Assembly (NCBI GenBank): GCA_022846095.1
Contig: AP025583.1
Span: 4,117,279-4,181,278, forward strand
Reading direction: 5' to 3'
DNA: 64,000 nt
DNA from: Oscillospiraceae bacterium
Lineage (GTDB): Bacteria; Bacillota; Clostridia; Oscillospirales; Oscillospiraceae
Positions 25,973 to 34,643 of the stretch are shown one piece after another. The notes beneath the pieces are model-generated. The model was given only the letters and a program-made list of their open reading frames with translations. It did no database searches and was not told where the DNA came from. The stretch's first letter is position 1. Every line of letters starts with the position of its first letter. The position numbers and the translations under genes are program-made.

Positions 25973-26296
25973 TTAATAGTACAGGTTGAAAACGTCGTGG
26001 TTTAGATTGTCGGCTGTGAAGTGGCGGTCATGGACGCACATGGGCAGCATGGCGATTCGATGAGGAAGATCACTGTCAGGATTCTTGTAAATGAGCGTTA
26101 CCTGATAGCGATCCAACAGGCGATAAGGCGCGTTATCCGCATGAATGGCCTCGATCTCGCTTCGCTCATAAATGATGCAGTCATACTGGATCTTCAGATT
26201 CTCCGGAGGCTGAAAATAAACCCGGCACGCATCTCCGCGTTCCGGGCACCCAAGAATTCCGCATAAAGCAGTATGGAGTTGAAGTCTGCTACCCAT
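25973..26296 (-). CDS. Tail terminator-like protein
   Basis: 107 residues; ATG at 26296 has GGAGG 8 bases before and lies inside the end of the preceding gene. MGSRLQLHTALCGILG, VYFQPPENLKIQYDCIIYER, YRLLDRYQVTLIYKNPDSDLP are the pattern of minor capsid/tail terminator proteins that sit before the tail tube gene. It should cap the tail tube and bind the connector. Confidence 0.75.
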   Translation of the reverse strand: MGSRLQLHTALCGILGCPERGDACRVYFQPPENLKIQYDCIIYERSEIEAIHADNAPYRLLDRYQVTLIYKNPDSDLPHRIAMLPMCVHDRHFTADNLNHDVFNLYY

Positions 26297-26603
26297 TGTA
26301 GATCCCTCCAATCGTTAAGATCAGACGAGGATAGCCCACCTCAACTTTGGAGATTTTCCACTTCTCACCCATGAACACCACATACCGCATCTTGTGGAAG
26401 TTCTTTCTGGCGAATGGATCGGCGACTATGCTGATCTCATTCGCGATGTTGATGTCATCGTTGAGTGTTTCCCCAGACTGAAGCTGGCGTGTATTCCGAG
26501 TCAAATCGCCATAGTACGGATACTCGACGATCTTCTCTTCATACACGCCAGGAGCAGTCTCAACGGTGTCAGCATAGCCTACCGATCCATAAAATTTCGC
26601 CAT
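26289..26603 (-). CDS. Head closure/connector protein, 104 aa
   Basis: Starts at ATG 26603 with GGAGA upstream. MAKFYGSVGYADTVETAPGV, YPYYGDLTRNTRQ, VVFMGEKWKISKVEV and a C-terminal beta segment RLILTIGGIYNG match small head-tail joining proteins that follow the capsid gene. It lies 14 bases after the capsid stop. Role assigned from family resemblance and gene order. Confidence 0.75.
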   Translation of the reverse strand: MAKFYGSVGYADTVETAPGVYEEKIVEYPYYGDLTRNTRQLQSGETLNDDINIANEISIVADPFARKNFHKMRYVVFMGEKWKISKVEVGYPRLILTIGGIYNG

Positions 26604-26617
26604 TTTGAATTCTCTCC

Positions 26618-27790
26618 TTAGCCGCCCAGACCGCCGGAACCCTGGCCACCACCAGCGCTGGTAGGAACGGGCTCCTCCAGAGCGATGGCGGAGTAAACCC
26701 GGGTCAGAGCGCCGGACATACGGGTCTCGATCAGATACTTCTGCTGGTTGAAGTCGATGTCGAACTGATCGAACCGGGTAATCTCGCCGCCCTTGGTGGA
26801 GCCAACAGTGTAGTCCGCCAGGTTGACGAAGAGGCCCAGGAGCTTGTGCTGCTTGCCCTCGCTGTCCATACGGGCACGGCCCTCGAACTGCTCAGCAGTG
26901 TGGAGCTCGCCAACGTTCAGCGCAGCGGCCAGATCGGCGCGGGAAGTGTAAATGCGGCGGCCGTTCATATCGCGAGCCAGCAGCATCACGTTGACCAGGT
27001 GAGGCGTGCAGAAGAAATCGGGAGTGCCGGTCCCCTTGTACTTCTCACGGGCGTACAGCGCGGCGGTGATGATGGCCTCGGAATAGATGTAGTTCTCACC
27101 GAAGTTCATGTCCGTGCGGCTGCCCTGGATCTCAGAGCGGGCGGCCTCGATGTCCACGTCATAGTGAATGGTGTAGAGGTCATTGTCGTTCCAGATGGAG
27201 CGGATGTGATCCTCAGAGATCTTCATCTCATCGTCGGGCTCACGGCCGTCGCCGATCATGATGGCGGTGGCAACCTCTTCGTTCAGGTTCTCCCGCATGG
27301 TAGCATACTGGTACTCCACCACGTCGAAATCGGTGATGTCGACGATGTCATCCCGGTACAGAGCATCAGTACGGTACACGGTCTGCGGGTCGGTGGTCCG
27401 GGTGATCACGTTCATGTTGCCGGCAGGCTGCTTACGCTTGCCCTTCTGGTAACCATGACCCCGGATGTTATCGTTGCGGGCATCGGTCTGACGGGTGCGG
27501 ATACGGCTGATGGGGCTCTTGTGGACCTTCTGCATGACCACAGTGACCCAGCCCTGGTCGCGGGTGACCCGCTCGGGAGCGCCCGGCCGCAGATCCTTGA
27601 AATCGGGGAACAGGCTCTCGATGTTGTCGATGCCGTGCTTGAGCTCGTTCTGCTCAGCATAGATGTTCAGGGCAGTCCGGAGGCTGCCCACGCTGTTGCT
27701 CTTGGCCAGGTCGATAATGGCCTTACGGTCGGAGTGGCTCAGAACAGTGTCCTGAGACTCTTCGCGCTGCTCAAAAACATTGTGCTTCAT
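26618..27790 (-). CDS. Major capsid protein from an internal start
   Basis: Inside the fusion frame, ATG at 27790 (MKHNVFEQREESQD) is preceded by AAGGGAGG with a 10-base spacer, as good a ribosome site as any in the window. Independent initiation would make a 390-residue capsid protein in excess over the protease fusion. The fusion could then act as a minor protease-scaffold component of the prohead. Confidence 0.7.
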   Translation of the reverse strand: MKHNVFEQREESQDTVLSHSDRKAIIDLAKSNSVGSLRTALNIYAEQNELKHGIDNIESLFPDFKDLRPGAPERVTRDQGWVTVVMQKVHKSPISRIRTRQTDARNDNIRGHGYQKGKRKQPAGNMNVITRTTDPQTVYRTDALYRDDIVDITDFDVVEYQYATMRENLNEEVATAIMIGDGREPDDEMKISEDHIRSIWNDNDLYTIHYDVDIEAARSEIQGSRTDMNFGENYIYSEAIITAALYAREKYKGTGTPDFFCTPHLVNVMLLARDMNGRRIYTSRADLAAALNVGELHTAEQFEGRARMDSEGKQHKLLGLFVNLADYTVGSTKGGEITRFDQFDIDFNQQKYLIETRMSGALTRVYSAIALEEPVPTSAGGGQGSGGLGG

Positions 27791-28531
27791 GGTCTTGTTT
27801 CCTCCCTTGGTGTTGTCAGATTTCTTATCGGGGTCGTCCTCGTCATCCTCGCTGCCCTCGGAAGAGTCCAGCTCCTCCATAGCGGCGCCGATCAGGGCAT
27901 ACATGACCGTCTTCTGCTCTTCGGTCATGCTATCCACGACATCCTGAACGGTCTTCTCGTCCTTGGCCTTCTCCTCTTTACCGTCATCCTTAGGCTTGTC
28001 CTCTTTCTTCTCGTCCTCGGGATCGGTCTTATCGCCGGCCTTGTGGACCAGAGGAGGCTTCTCGTCAGGACGGTACAGGGAAATAGGCTCGTAGGCGGAC
28101 AGGATCATTTCCTGCTCTCCGCCCTCGCCATGGGCCATATCCACAAAGTCGATGAAGGCGCCAGGATTAGCCCCAGCGACCACCAGACTGACCTCGCGGA
28201 TCACGCCATGCATGACGTCCTTGGACGGCGTCTGCTTCAGCCCATTGGCATAGATGGACAGGGATGCGATATCCCCATGCTTGACCAGCTCCTTGGCCGC
28301 CTTGCCGCTTTCGGTTTCGTTGAACGTACAGTAGGCATATACGCCGTCCTTACGGTTCTCCAAAAGGGCGTGGCCCAAGATATTGCCGGGTTCATCGTGC
28401 TGGTGGTTCCAAACCAGGGGAACCGTCTTCCCGTCACAATCCTCGAATGCGTTATGGCGAATAGTTCGTCCATCCGCGCACACAAGGTCGTTTCGGGTCG
28501 CCCAGCCACTAAAGTCATACTTCAGACTCAT
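26618..28531 (-). CDS. Prohead protease-major capsid protein in one frame
   Basis: 637 residues. The N-terminal 150 residues are an HK97-type prohead serine protease: catalytic His in LVWNHQHDEPG (about 43) and Ser in HGDIASLSIYANG (about 90). A 95-residue Lys/Glu/Asp-rich linker follows, which could act as scaffold/delta domain. From residue 248 comes an HK97-fold major capsid protein (KAIIDLAKSNSVGSLRTAL, VEYQYATMRENLNEEVATA, STKGGEITRFDQFDIDFN). Portal overlaps its start by 17 bases. Most phages split the two; here no stop codon separates them. Confidence 0.9.
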   Translation of the reverse strand: MSLKYDFSGWATRNDLVCADGRTIRHNAFEDCDGKTVPLVWNHQHDEPGNILGHALLENRKDGVYAYCTFNETESGKAAKELVKHGDIASLSIYANGLKQTPSKDVMHGVIREVSLVVAGANPGAFIDFVDMAHGEGGEQEMILSAYEPISLYRPDEKPPLVHKAGDKTDPEDEKKEDKPKDDGKEEKAKDEKTVQDVVDSMTEEQKTVMYALIGAAMEELDSSEGSEDDEDDPDKKSDNTKGGNKTMKHNVFEQREESQDTVLSHSDRKAIIDLAKSNSVGSLRTALNIYAEQNELKHGIDNIESLFPDFKDLRPGAPERVTRDQGWVTVVMQKVHKSPISRIRTRQTDARNDNIRGHGYQKGKRKQPAGNMNVITRTTDPQTVYRTDALYRDDIVDITDFDVVEYQYATMRENLNEEVATAIMIGDGREPDDEMKISEDHIRSIWNDNDLYTIHYDVDIEAARSEIQGSRTDMNFGENYIYSEAIITAALYAREKYKGTGTPDFFCTPHLVNVMLLARDMNGRRIYTSRADLAAALNVGELHTAEQFEGRARMDSEGKQHKLLGLFVNLADYTVGSTKGGEITRFDQFDIDFNQQKYLIETRMSGALTRVYSAIALEEPVPTSAGGGQGSGGLGG

Positions 28532-29762
28532 TTTGAACTTTTCCTCCTTCAGATATTGTTGGTGGCTGATTGCCCTCCTCTTTCGGAGCGCTTAGGTTGC
28601 TGTTCCGGAGCTCGTCCGCCTTGGGGTCCTTCGACGGCTTCATGCCGATCTTCTGCCGGATCTCATTCGAGGTCATGATCTCATTGCGAGTCATCTTATC
28701 GGCAATCTCAGCAATGTCGTTGATGGGCACCAGCCTGAACGGGTCTCTGAAGAACAGAATCGACTGCTTCTGTGACCGAGCAGTTTTGGTGAGGAATTTC
28801 CTCTTCATTTCGTCAACAATGGCTGATAGAATCGGTTCAATCGTCCGGTTATCGTAGTTCAGCTTTGTCCGGTCATCGGCAGTCCCGTCCAAAATCCCCT
28901 GAGTGATTCCCAACTGGCTGTAAAGCATGCTCGTTAAGTATTCAATCTGGGACATTAGATTGTTGTCGATGGGCCGGTTCAGCTGGACCACATGCTCCGT
29001 GCCGTCGGTGTAAGCGACGCCATATTTAGAGCCGGCCAACTGTTCCTCAATATCTTTACGGCGTTTTTCCGCCTGTTGACGCCTCGCTTCCGTCTTGATG
29101 ACGTAGGGCAGCTGAATGATAAGATTGAGCTTTCCGGAACCACTTTGCTCGTCGATCGCATCCAAAATGTTGAGCTTTCGGATCAATCGTTGCATCGTAG
29201 AGTTGGGCTCGTTCATCACCGCAAAAAATGGATTCTCGATGATGGCGACTATACTCTTCGGGAGGGTGATGTCCTCCTTCTCGCCCCGCTCCTCGTTATA
29301 AACGCGGAGTTTTACATGCTTGGGATACCACTCCACGATTTTCCCGGTTCGCATCTTTTCGATCTTAAAGGAGCCGGTCTTGGGGTCGATGTCGGTGTCC
29401 GTTGGGATGATCGCCACGCAGCCCTCGTCCAGCATGGACATGACCACATCCTGAATAAAGGCTCGCCCGGTCTGATCCAGGTTCGCCTCCAGTGACAGAC
29501 AGTTATTCAAAGTCGAATCAATGACATCTTCAAACCGGCCATCATCGTCCAATCGAACATGCTGAATTGCGATTGAGGCCGCATCCAGCGCAATCCGGTT
29601 GTAAACAGAGGTGATGATGGATCTCTCGTTTCCACGGCTGAAAATAGGCCGGTCCGGACGATAGGAGTAGCTGGGTCCAAGCGAATAGCGGTAATCAAAG
29701 AATTCATTGCCTAAAAAAGCGTTCCAGGCATGTTTCAGCCTGGAACCCAATGCCATTTCCAC
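28515..29762 (-). CDS. Portal protein
   Basis: About 415 residues. GTG at 29762 has GGAGG 8 bases upstream; a GTG at 29771 overlaps the ribosome site and an ATG at 29756 is possible. ITSVYNRIALDAASIAIQHV, VVMSMLDEGCVAIIP, EWYPKHVKLRVYNEERGEKE and SQLGITQGILDGTADDRTKL with a basic clip and EIRQKIGMKP match HK97/SPP1-type portals. It forms the dodecameric ring at the capsid vertex through which terminase pumps DNA. The C-terminal 40 residues are polar and disordered. Confidence 0.92.
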   Translation of the reverse strand: MEMALGSRLKHAWNAFLGNEFFDYRYSLGPSYSYRPDRPIFSRGNERSIITSVYNRIALDAASIAIQHVRLDDDGRFEDVIDSTLNNCLSLEANLDQTGRAFIQDVVMSMLDEGCVAIIPTDTDIDPKTGSFKIEKMRTGKIVEWYPKHVKLRVYNEERGEKEDITLPKSIVAIIENPFFAVMNEPNSTMQRLIRKLNILDAIDEQSGSGKLNLIIQLPYVIKTEARRQQAEKRRKDIEEQLAGSKYGVAYTDGTEHVVQLNRPIDNNLMSQIEYLTSMLYSQLGITQGILDGTADDRTKLNYDNRTIEPILSAIVDEMKRKFLTKTARSQKQSILFFRDPFRLVPINDIAEIADKMTRNEIMTSNEIRQKIGMKPSKDPKADELRNSNLSAPKEEGNQPPTISEGGKVQNESEV

Positions 29763-29776
29763 TTTTCTCACCTCCG

Positions 29777-30292
29777 TTATGACAGCAGATCGGCATACAT
29801 CTTCTTGAGAAGCTCGTCGTTCTGCTTCATCAAGGATTCAAAGTCATAGGCCGGAGGAGGTTGAATGGTACTTACCGGTCGGGACACGGAGGAAATTGTC
29901 TTGGATACCTCCTCGGCGACCCGTTTCCCGGTTTCTACGTTTGGCCGTACACCAGAACTTGATGCCCGGAGCTGACTGACCGGCGTTGACATGACAGAGC
30001 TGGACTCCATCAATTTCTCAACAGCGGCCTTTCCGGTATCAGCTTTTGGCGCAAATTCCGCCGCCTTCTTGGCGCCATGCCCCTTGACCAAATAGGCCGT
30101 TAAGACTACGCCGGCAACGGCCGCAGTGCCAATAGCTACCTTTTTAGCCACCGATTTTCGCCGCTCAACCGTTCCATCATCCTCGGCATAACGTTTTCGG
30201 CCGGCATTGGTCAGGCTCCCATCTTCATTTTGAAAACGGCGAATGCCCCACTTCATGCCTTTGATGCCATGGTGACGCAGTTCGTATTTCAT
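29777..30292 (-). CDS. Tagged membrane-type head protein (tag copy 1)
   Basis: About 171 residues; start uncertain among GTG/ATG codons at 30304-30292, the last being best spaced from GGGTGG. It begins with the tag ELRHHGIKGMKWGIRRF and NEDGSLTNAGRKRY. One hydrophobic helix follows (VAIGTAAVAGVVLTAYLV), then a Ser/Pro-rich region and a helical tail FESLMKQNDELLKKMY. It lies just before the portal gene. A tag, a membrane helix and location in the head operon suggest an internal or ejected virion protein; function unknown. Confidence 0.75.
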   Translation of the reverse strand: MKYELRHHGIKGMKWGIRRFQNEDGSLTNAGRKRYAEDDGTVERRKSVAKKVAIGTAAVAGVVLTAYLVKGHGAKKAAEFAPKADTGKAAVEKLMESSSVMSTPVSQLRASSSGVRPNVETGKRVAEEVSKTISSVSRPVSTIQPPPAYDFESLMKQNDELLKKMYADLLS

Positions 30293-30307
30293 CTTCATCA
30301 CCACCCG

Positions 30308-30784
30308 TCAAACCTTGTCCAGTACGGTCTTCCGGTAGGCAATCTTGCCGGAAGTCCATACACCGTTTTTCAGTTGCGTCATGTCGTACCCGGCATCAGC
30401 CAGGGCCATCATGACTCCCACCTCTCCGCGCTTTGCCACAAACCGAACCGTTTTTCCGGAGGGCGACCTTAGATCGGAAACCTTCTGCGACATCACTTCG
30501 GCCATCTTCCGATTGTAGGCGTTGACAGTGGCAGCGCTCAGCTTCCCACGGCTCGTCAGAGCATTGGGGTTCTGGAGCAGTTCTGCTGCATAGCGATCCA
30601 GCTCCTTGGATGACTTCTTCCGGGCGGTCTCAGTAATTTTGTCGCCTTTCTTCTTGGCCCACTTCTCGTCTTTCTTGTCGAGCCGGGCCCGGCCGGTAGC
30701 AGTCAGGGAGCCGTCTTTATTCTGGTAACGACGGACACCCCACTTCATGCCGAGAACGCCATAGTGCTGTAAAACGTCCAACAA
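30308..30784 (-). CDS. Tagged head-operon protein (tag copy 2)
   Basis: 158 residues, TTG start at 30784 with AGGAGGTGA upstream. Starts LQHYGVLGMKWGVRRYQ with NKDGSLTATG. The rest is basic and helical (KKGDKITETARKKSSKELDRYAA split by loops) without a membrane helix, and ends GYDMTQLKNGVWTSGK. It ends 16 bases before tag copy 1. No known domain recognised. Confidence 0.75.
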   Translation of the reverse strand: MLDVLQHYGVLGMKWGVRRYQNKDGSLTATGRARLDKKDEKWAKKKGDKITETARKKSSKELDRYAAELLQNPNALTSRGKLSAATVNAYNRKMAEVMSQKVSDLRSPSGKTVRFVAKRGEVGVMMALADAGYDMTQLKNGVWTSGKIAYRKTVLDKV

Positions 30785-30850
30785 TCGCGGTCACCTCCTG
30801 TCCATGAATGAATTTGCAACAACCTTGTCGTGTGTTTCAGATTTCAAGCA

Positions 30851-30884
30851 TAAAAAATCCGCAGACCCAGTTAAGAGTCTGCGG
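30851..30884 (-). terminator. Rho-independent terminator
   Basis: CCGCAGAC (30859-30866) pairs with GTCTGCGG (30877-30884) and the minus strand continues ATTTTTTATGC. It separates tag copy 3 from the downstream portal cluster. Confidence 0.85.
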
Positions 30885-30893
30885 TAATGCGCG

Positions 30894-31448
30894 TTAATGG
30901 GCGTAGTATGCCCGCAATTTGCGATTTTCGTTACTGGCTTTTCCGGCAAGTAAAGCGTTCACAAGGGTTCCGCCTATTGCAATGGATGATCCCGCCAAAT
31001 AAGCAACCCGCTGGTCTTTCATCGTGTTGGATAAGAGTGAACTTACTACACCAGAACCAACTACTATGGCCGCTTCAGCCAAATAAGTCGTCTGAGTGTT
31101 TCCGGTAATGGTCTTACCGCGCTGATAAAGTTTCTTACCTTCATCGGCCAACTTATCGCTCTTTAGCTTTCCATAGGCATCTTCCATTCGGCGCTTTTCG
31201 GTTTTAACAGCACGATTGGCCTCTTTGACCTGCTGTCGAGTTGCCTGCCCAGACTTATAAGCGCTTTTCGTCTCAGCCGCTTTGGTTTTAGCGCTTTCGT
31301 AATCGGATTCAGCTTTACGATAACGCTCCAAACCCTTCTTGGTATAAGAACCATCGTAGTTCTGATAACGCCTAACACCCCATTTCATGCCCTTGACCCC
31401 GTAGTGGGCGAGGCAATCCTGGGGAGAAGGTTTCTCATAGGGTTTCAT
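30894..31448 (-). CDS. Tagged membrane protein (tag copy 3)
   Basis: 184 residues, ATG at 31448. The tag (DCLAHYGVKGMKWGVRRYQ, NYDGSYTKKGLERY) begins at residue 11. A basic coiled coil (residues 35-90) leads to two hydrophobic helices: YLAEAAIVVGSGVVSSLLS and AYLAGSSIAIGGTLVNALLAG. The leader is extraordinary: the coding strand carries A8 G12 ending three bases before the start, so the length of the G run sets the Shine-Dalgarno spacing. Terminase large subunit ends inside the A run. Confidence 0.8.
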   Translation of the reverse strand: MKPYEKPSPQDCLAHYGVKGMKWGVRRYQNYDGSYTKKGLERYRKAESDYESAKTKAAETKSAYKSGQATRQQVKEANRAVKTEKRRMEDAYGKLKSDKLADEGKKLYQRGKTITGNTQTTYLAEAAIVVGSGVVSSLLSNTMKDQRVAYLAGSSIAIGGTLVNALLAGKASNENRKLRAYYAH

Positions 31449-31451
31449 GAG

Positions 31452-31471
31452 CCCCCCCCCCCCTTTTTTTT
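31452..31471 (-). promoter_or_regulatory. A8-G12 homopolymer leader, possible phase-variable ribosome site
   Basis: On + this is C12 (31452-31463) then T8 (31464-31471). On the coding strand it reads A8 G12 CTC ATG, directly in the translation initiation region of tag copy 3. Slipped-strand changes would move the AAGGGG core relative to the start codon. Confidence 0.6.
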
Positions 31472-33218
31472 ACTCAAATGCTTCGGGATTATGCTTATAG
31501 GCAACATAGGCATCCATCATAGCCGCCACGGCATCGATCTTCTGGTCAGATCGCCTCTTCAGCAGCTTGCGGTTGCCATTGGTGTCCTCCATGGTGATGC
31601 AGTTTCCCATGGAAAAGGTAATCAGATCTTCGTCAAAGAGCAGCATCCGCTCTCCAGCCAGTTTCTTCAGTTCTCCCAACGGGACGGACTCCGTTCTCGC
31701 ACCCTGCCGGACTACCTCAACTCCAAATGGACCATTCTCATTGACCCACCGTTCCACAAATTCCTTTGCGTTGTAGGGGTCATAGCCAAAACAGCGCACA
31801 TCGTAGCCGCAGTTGATGATGTGGTCATCTAAATCCTCATAGACCTGCATCATATCGAGAACAGTTCCCTCCATAACGATCAAGCTGCCCTCTGCCATGA
31901 AGTCCTCATACTTGACCCGCATGGCCGCCGGGAGTTTATGGAGCGTCAGTGAAGTGATGTAATTTCGGGTCTTGACGCCAAAAGCGCCATCCCGAAGAGG
32001 AAAGAGGAAGGTGAAGGAACAGAAGTCGTCACCTTGGGAAAGGTCGGCACCCATGGAGCAAGGCATCTGCCAGAATCTTTGCCGGCGATGGGGTAAGGTC
32101 TCCTCATAGGTGAAGTAATAAGTATATCCCTCCATTGGGAGTCCGAATCGCTTTGCCAGCATGTCGTTCCGTGTGGCAGGAGCCGTTTCCGCCCGGTCTA
32201 CATCCTTCTGGTAGGTCTCATAGGTCACGGTCTTCCCGAGGTTTGGATTGGCCTTAGGCCACATATCGGGATAGGCCACCTCCTCAACGGAGTCCAGCTT
32301 ATACCACCAGATAGAAACATGTTCCTGTGGAGGGCCGATGCCCTGGAGAATGTTCATCAACTCCATTTTGATGGTGTCACCGGCGCCGTTACGAACCGTG
32401 CCCTCGGAACTGGTCGCTATAATAAGGTAGTCGTCCAGCTTGGAGGCGCCCTGTTCGATTGCGCCAATGACATCTTCCCGGGCGTCAGCAGAGGACAGCC
32501 ACTCGTCTACGGTGGCCACCTTGCAGCGAAGTCCCTGAAGCTTATCCACCGACATGGGGCGGATCTCAATCAGGGAGCCGGAGATGAAGTTCTCGATGCC
32601 CTTCTTGGTGGAGGCCAGTTTCACCCGATTGGCTCTGGAACCGGTGGTGTTCTGCAAAGAGCCCTCCGTCATAAACTGAAAAACCGGGCCTCTTGCCCGG
32701 GTGATGGCGGTCTTTATGGGGTTGACGATCTCCTCGGCCTGCTTCATCGTGGGAGCCGTAGTGATTTGATGGGTGGTGGAGCCATCCACAACACAGAAGT
32801 AAGCCTGAATACAGGAATCGTACAGCGACTTCGCCGCGCCTCTCCCCACGATCAGGTATTGCTTCTTGGTCAGGCGCTGCTTGATCCGCTTGGTGACATA
32901 ACGACCGCCTCTGCCGTCCGGGTTCGGAACATAGACGGAACGGTCGTCGAAATAGTACCAGCCAAACACCTGTTCTCCCCATAACTTGAAGGTATCCAGA
33001 AGATGAAGATCGGAGCCATCGGTCAGGGTCAGCTCATTCTCGCAGAACTCGATCCACCCCTCGACTGCCCTGTCGTCATAGTAGTAACTGGGCGACTCGA
33101 TCAACCGGTCGATTCGGTACATCTCCATGGCAACTTCCTTGCAGACCGGAATATCGCCGCGGATGACCGCATCGCGGAATGCGCCGTAGTAACGGGGGAC
33201 GGCGGTGTTGGATAGCAT
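31470..33218 (-). CDS. terL: Terminase large subunit
   Basis: 582 residues. The ATPase part has a Walker A-like loop VGRGAAKSL near residue 130 and acidic VDEWLS as probable Walker B near 235, with TTAPTMKQAEEIV between. The nuclease part has SMGADLSQGDDFCSFTFL near 390, CFGYDPYNAKEFVERWV near 475 and KIDAVAAMMDAYVAYKH at the end, which supply the RNase H-like acidic residues. Length and motifs fit the Terminase_1/HK97-type group. It cuts and pumps DNA into the prohead through the portal. Confidence 0.93.
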   Translation of the reverse strand: MLSNTAVPRYYGAFRDAVIRGDIPVCKEVAMEMYRIDRLIESPSYYYDDRAVEGWIEFCENELTLTDGSDLHLLDTFKLWGEQVFGWYYFDDRSVYVPNPDGRGGRYVTKRIKQRLTKKQYLIVGRGAAKSLYDSCIQAYFCVVDGSTTHQITTAPTMKQAEEIVNPIKTAITRARGPVFQFMTEGSLQNTTGSRANRVKLASTKKGIENFISGSLIEIRPMSVDKLQGLRCKVATVDEWLSSADAREDVIGAIEQGASKLDDYLIIATSSEGTVRNGAGDTIKMELMNILQGIGPPQEHVSIWWYKLDSVEEVAYPDMWPKANPNLGKTVTYETYQKDVDRAETAPATRNDMLAKRFGLPMEGYTYYFTYEETLPHRRQRFWQMPCSMGADLSQGDDFCSFTFLFPLRDGAFGVKTRNYITSLTLHKLPAAMRVKYEDFMAEGSLIVMEGTVLDMMQVYEDLDDHIINCGYDVRCFGYDPYNAKEFVERWVNENGPFGVEVVRQGARTESVPLGELKKLAGERMLLFDEDLITFSMGNCITMEDTNGNRKLLKRRSDQKIDAVAAMMDAYVAYKHNPEAFE

Positions 33219-33236
33219 CTACTCACCAGCCTCCCG

Positions 33237-34121
33237 TTACAGCCCCAGAGCTTTTCTGCCAAGGAGAACCAAGGTGGAGAACTTCTGCTCGCTCAGCTTT
33301 GTCCGGTAGGTATCTTTTGGAATAACCTGCTCCATATCAAACACGATAATGGGGGACTTGGCCTTGAACCCACCATAGATCGCGTCATTCGTGTCAAGGA
33401 GCGCGCCGTAGCCCGCCTTTTTGCATTCGTTAAAAAACTTGGTGCGCTGGACATAGACGTCATGCCCCTTCCATCGGTCGCCCTGTCCGTCATATGGAAT
33501 CACATAATTGAACATCCGATAGACTGTCTGGAGATCTTCGGCCGAGGGCGTATAGTCCGGGTCCTTCATCTTTTCCAACACTGCGGCAGCTTCCCGATAC
33601 CCCTTGAATTTGTACTTGTCTTTCACGAAATAGCTCTGCATCCGGTCCTTATCCGTTACAAAGTTATAAAAATCCCGATCTTTTCGATAGAGATTCATGA
33701 AGACCTCTGCGCCGGAGTCCTCGCTCGCCACCTTCAAGTCGGTTTTAAGCGAGTTGTCGATCCGGTACTTCATAAACGCGCCGGTTCCGATCTGCTTGCC
33801 ATCCTTGTCGTAGACCGGCTGAGGAATCGGCCGGTTGAACAGAGCATTATACTGATGCTTGTCCAAAGAATTATGGGTAGCGTAAAACATATCGGTGTTC
33901 TTGGTTCGGTCCTTGTCATAGGACAGGGTGCTCAGCGTGGTTTTATCGGCATTCAATACCTCGTCAAAGTGCTTTTTGTTGTAGATGCTGTTGCCACTTT
34001 TTCGCTTATTGCTGATAGCCTTTCGCTGAGCTGGGGTGTAATCACCGCCGCGCAGAGGATAGGGAGGTCCGTTTCGGACGCCCCATTTTTGTTTCAGGAT
34101 TCCGTGGTGACGCAGTTCCAT
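33237..34121 (-). CDS. Tagged protein of unknown function (tag copy 4)
   Basis: 294 residues; ATG at 34121 with GGGGGTGA upstream. It starts ELRHHGILKQKWGVRNG with PPYPLRGGDYTPAQRKA, the 'RNGPPYPL' variant of the tag also seen inside the 49125-50060 protein. The remainder is a folded alpha/beta domain with repeated Asp/Lys/Tyr (YRKDRDFYNFVTDKDRMQSYF) ending GALLDTNDAIYGGFKAKSP with IIVFDMEQVIPKDTY. I could not assign a family. Such a folded effector-like domain behind the tag fits a protein carried in the virion. Confidence 0.7.
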   Translation of the reverse strand: MELRHHGILKQKWGVRNGPPYPLRGGDYTPAQRKAISNKRKSGNSIYNKKHFDEVLNADKTTLSTLSYDKDRTKNTDMFYATHNSLDKHQYNALFNRPIPQPVYDKDGKQIGTGAFMKYRIDNSLKTDLKVASEDSGAEVFMNLYRKDRDFYNFVTDKDRMQSYFVKDKYKFKGYREAAAVLEKMKDPDYTPSAEDLQTVYRMFNYVIPYDGQGDRWKGHDVYVQRTKFFNECKKAGYGALLDTNDAIYGGFKAKSPIIVFDMEQVIPKDTYRTKLSEQKFSTLVLLGRKALGL

Positions 34122-34127
34122 AAACAA

Positions 34128-34643
34128 TCACCCCCGCAATTCCTTGATTGCAAGGGCAATGCTCAGGGAAGATCCGGCAATCGCCAAAACACTTCCAGCT
34201 ACTTCCAGAGTATCCCGCAGCGCCTGACGACCTTTTGAGACTTGGGCCGGAGAGGTGTCGGAAAACAACTGGTTATACTGCCGCTCCAAGAGTTCCCGGT
34301 TGATCTTGTCGCGCATCTCTTTGTCGGTCATTTCGGACAAGTCCATCCGTTTCGGAGTGGGCTTGGAAGTGGTGGTCTGCTCCAGTTTCTTCATTTCTTT
34401 CACCAAATCTGAACTGGAATCGACCGTTCGTTTGGTACGCTCCAGATCCTCCTTCGCCCAGCGCTGGGGGTCTGGATTAGTGAGGTCAATGCGGTTTTCC
34501 TTCTTCTTGGCCGCATTCTCCCGCTTATCCCGGTCATAACGCTTTTCTCCGGCAGCGGTAAGAGTGCCGTCTTTGTTCTGGTAACGGCGGACACCCCACT
34601 TCATACCTTTAATTCCGTAGTGCAGGAGCATGCTATTCTCCAT
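34128..34643 (-). CDS. Tagged membrane protein (tag copy 5)
   Basis: 171 residues; AAGGAGG before ATG at 34643, overlapping the connector gene by 11 bases. N-terminus LLHYGIKGMKWGVRRYQ, NKDGTLTAAGEKRYDRDKR. A charged helical middle (KEDLERTKRTVDSSSDLVKE) is followed by a C-terminal hydrophobic helix LEVAGSVLAIAGSSLSIALAI. Same layout as copies 1 and 3: tag, charged linker, membrane helix. Confidence 0.78.
   Translation of the reverse strand: MENSMLLHYGIKGMKWGVRRYQNKDGTLTAAGEKRYDRDKRENAAKKKENRIDLTNPDPQRWAKEDLERTKRTVDSSSDLVKEMKKLEQTTTSKPTPKRMDLSEMTDKEMRDKINRELLERQYNQLFSDTSPAQVSKGRQALRDTLEVAGSVLAIAGSSLSIALAIKELRG

Noticed and set aside
26846-28678. 610-codon + strand frame opposite the capsid gene
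   Set aside because: Antisense shadow of the protease-capsid frame; no start signals or domains.
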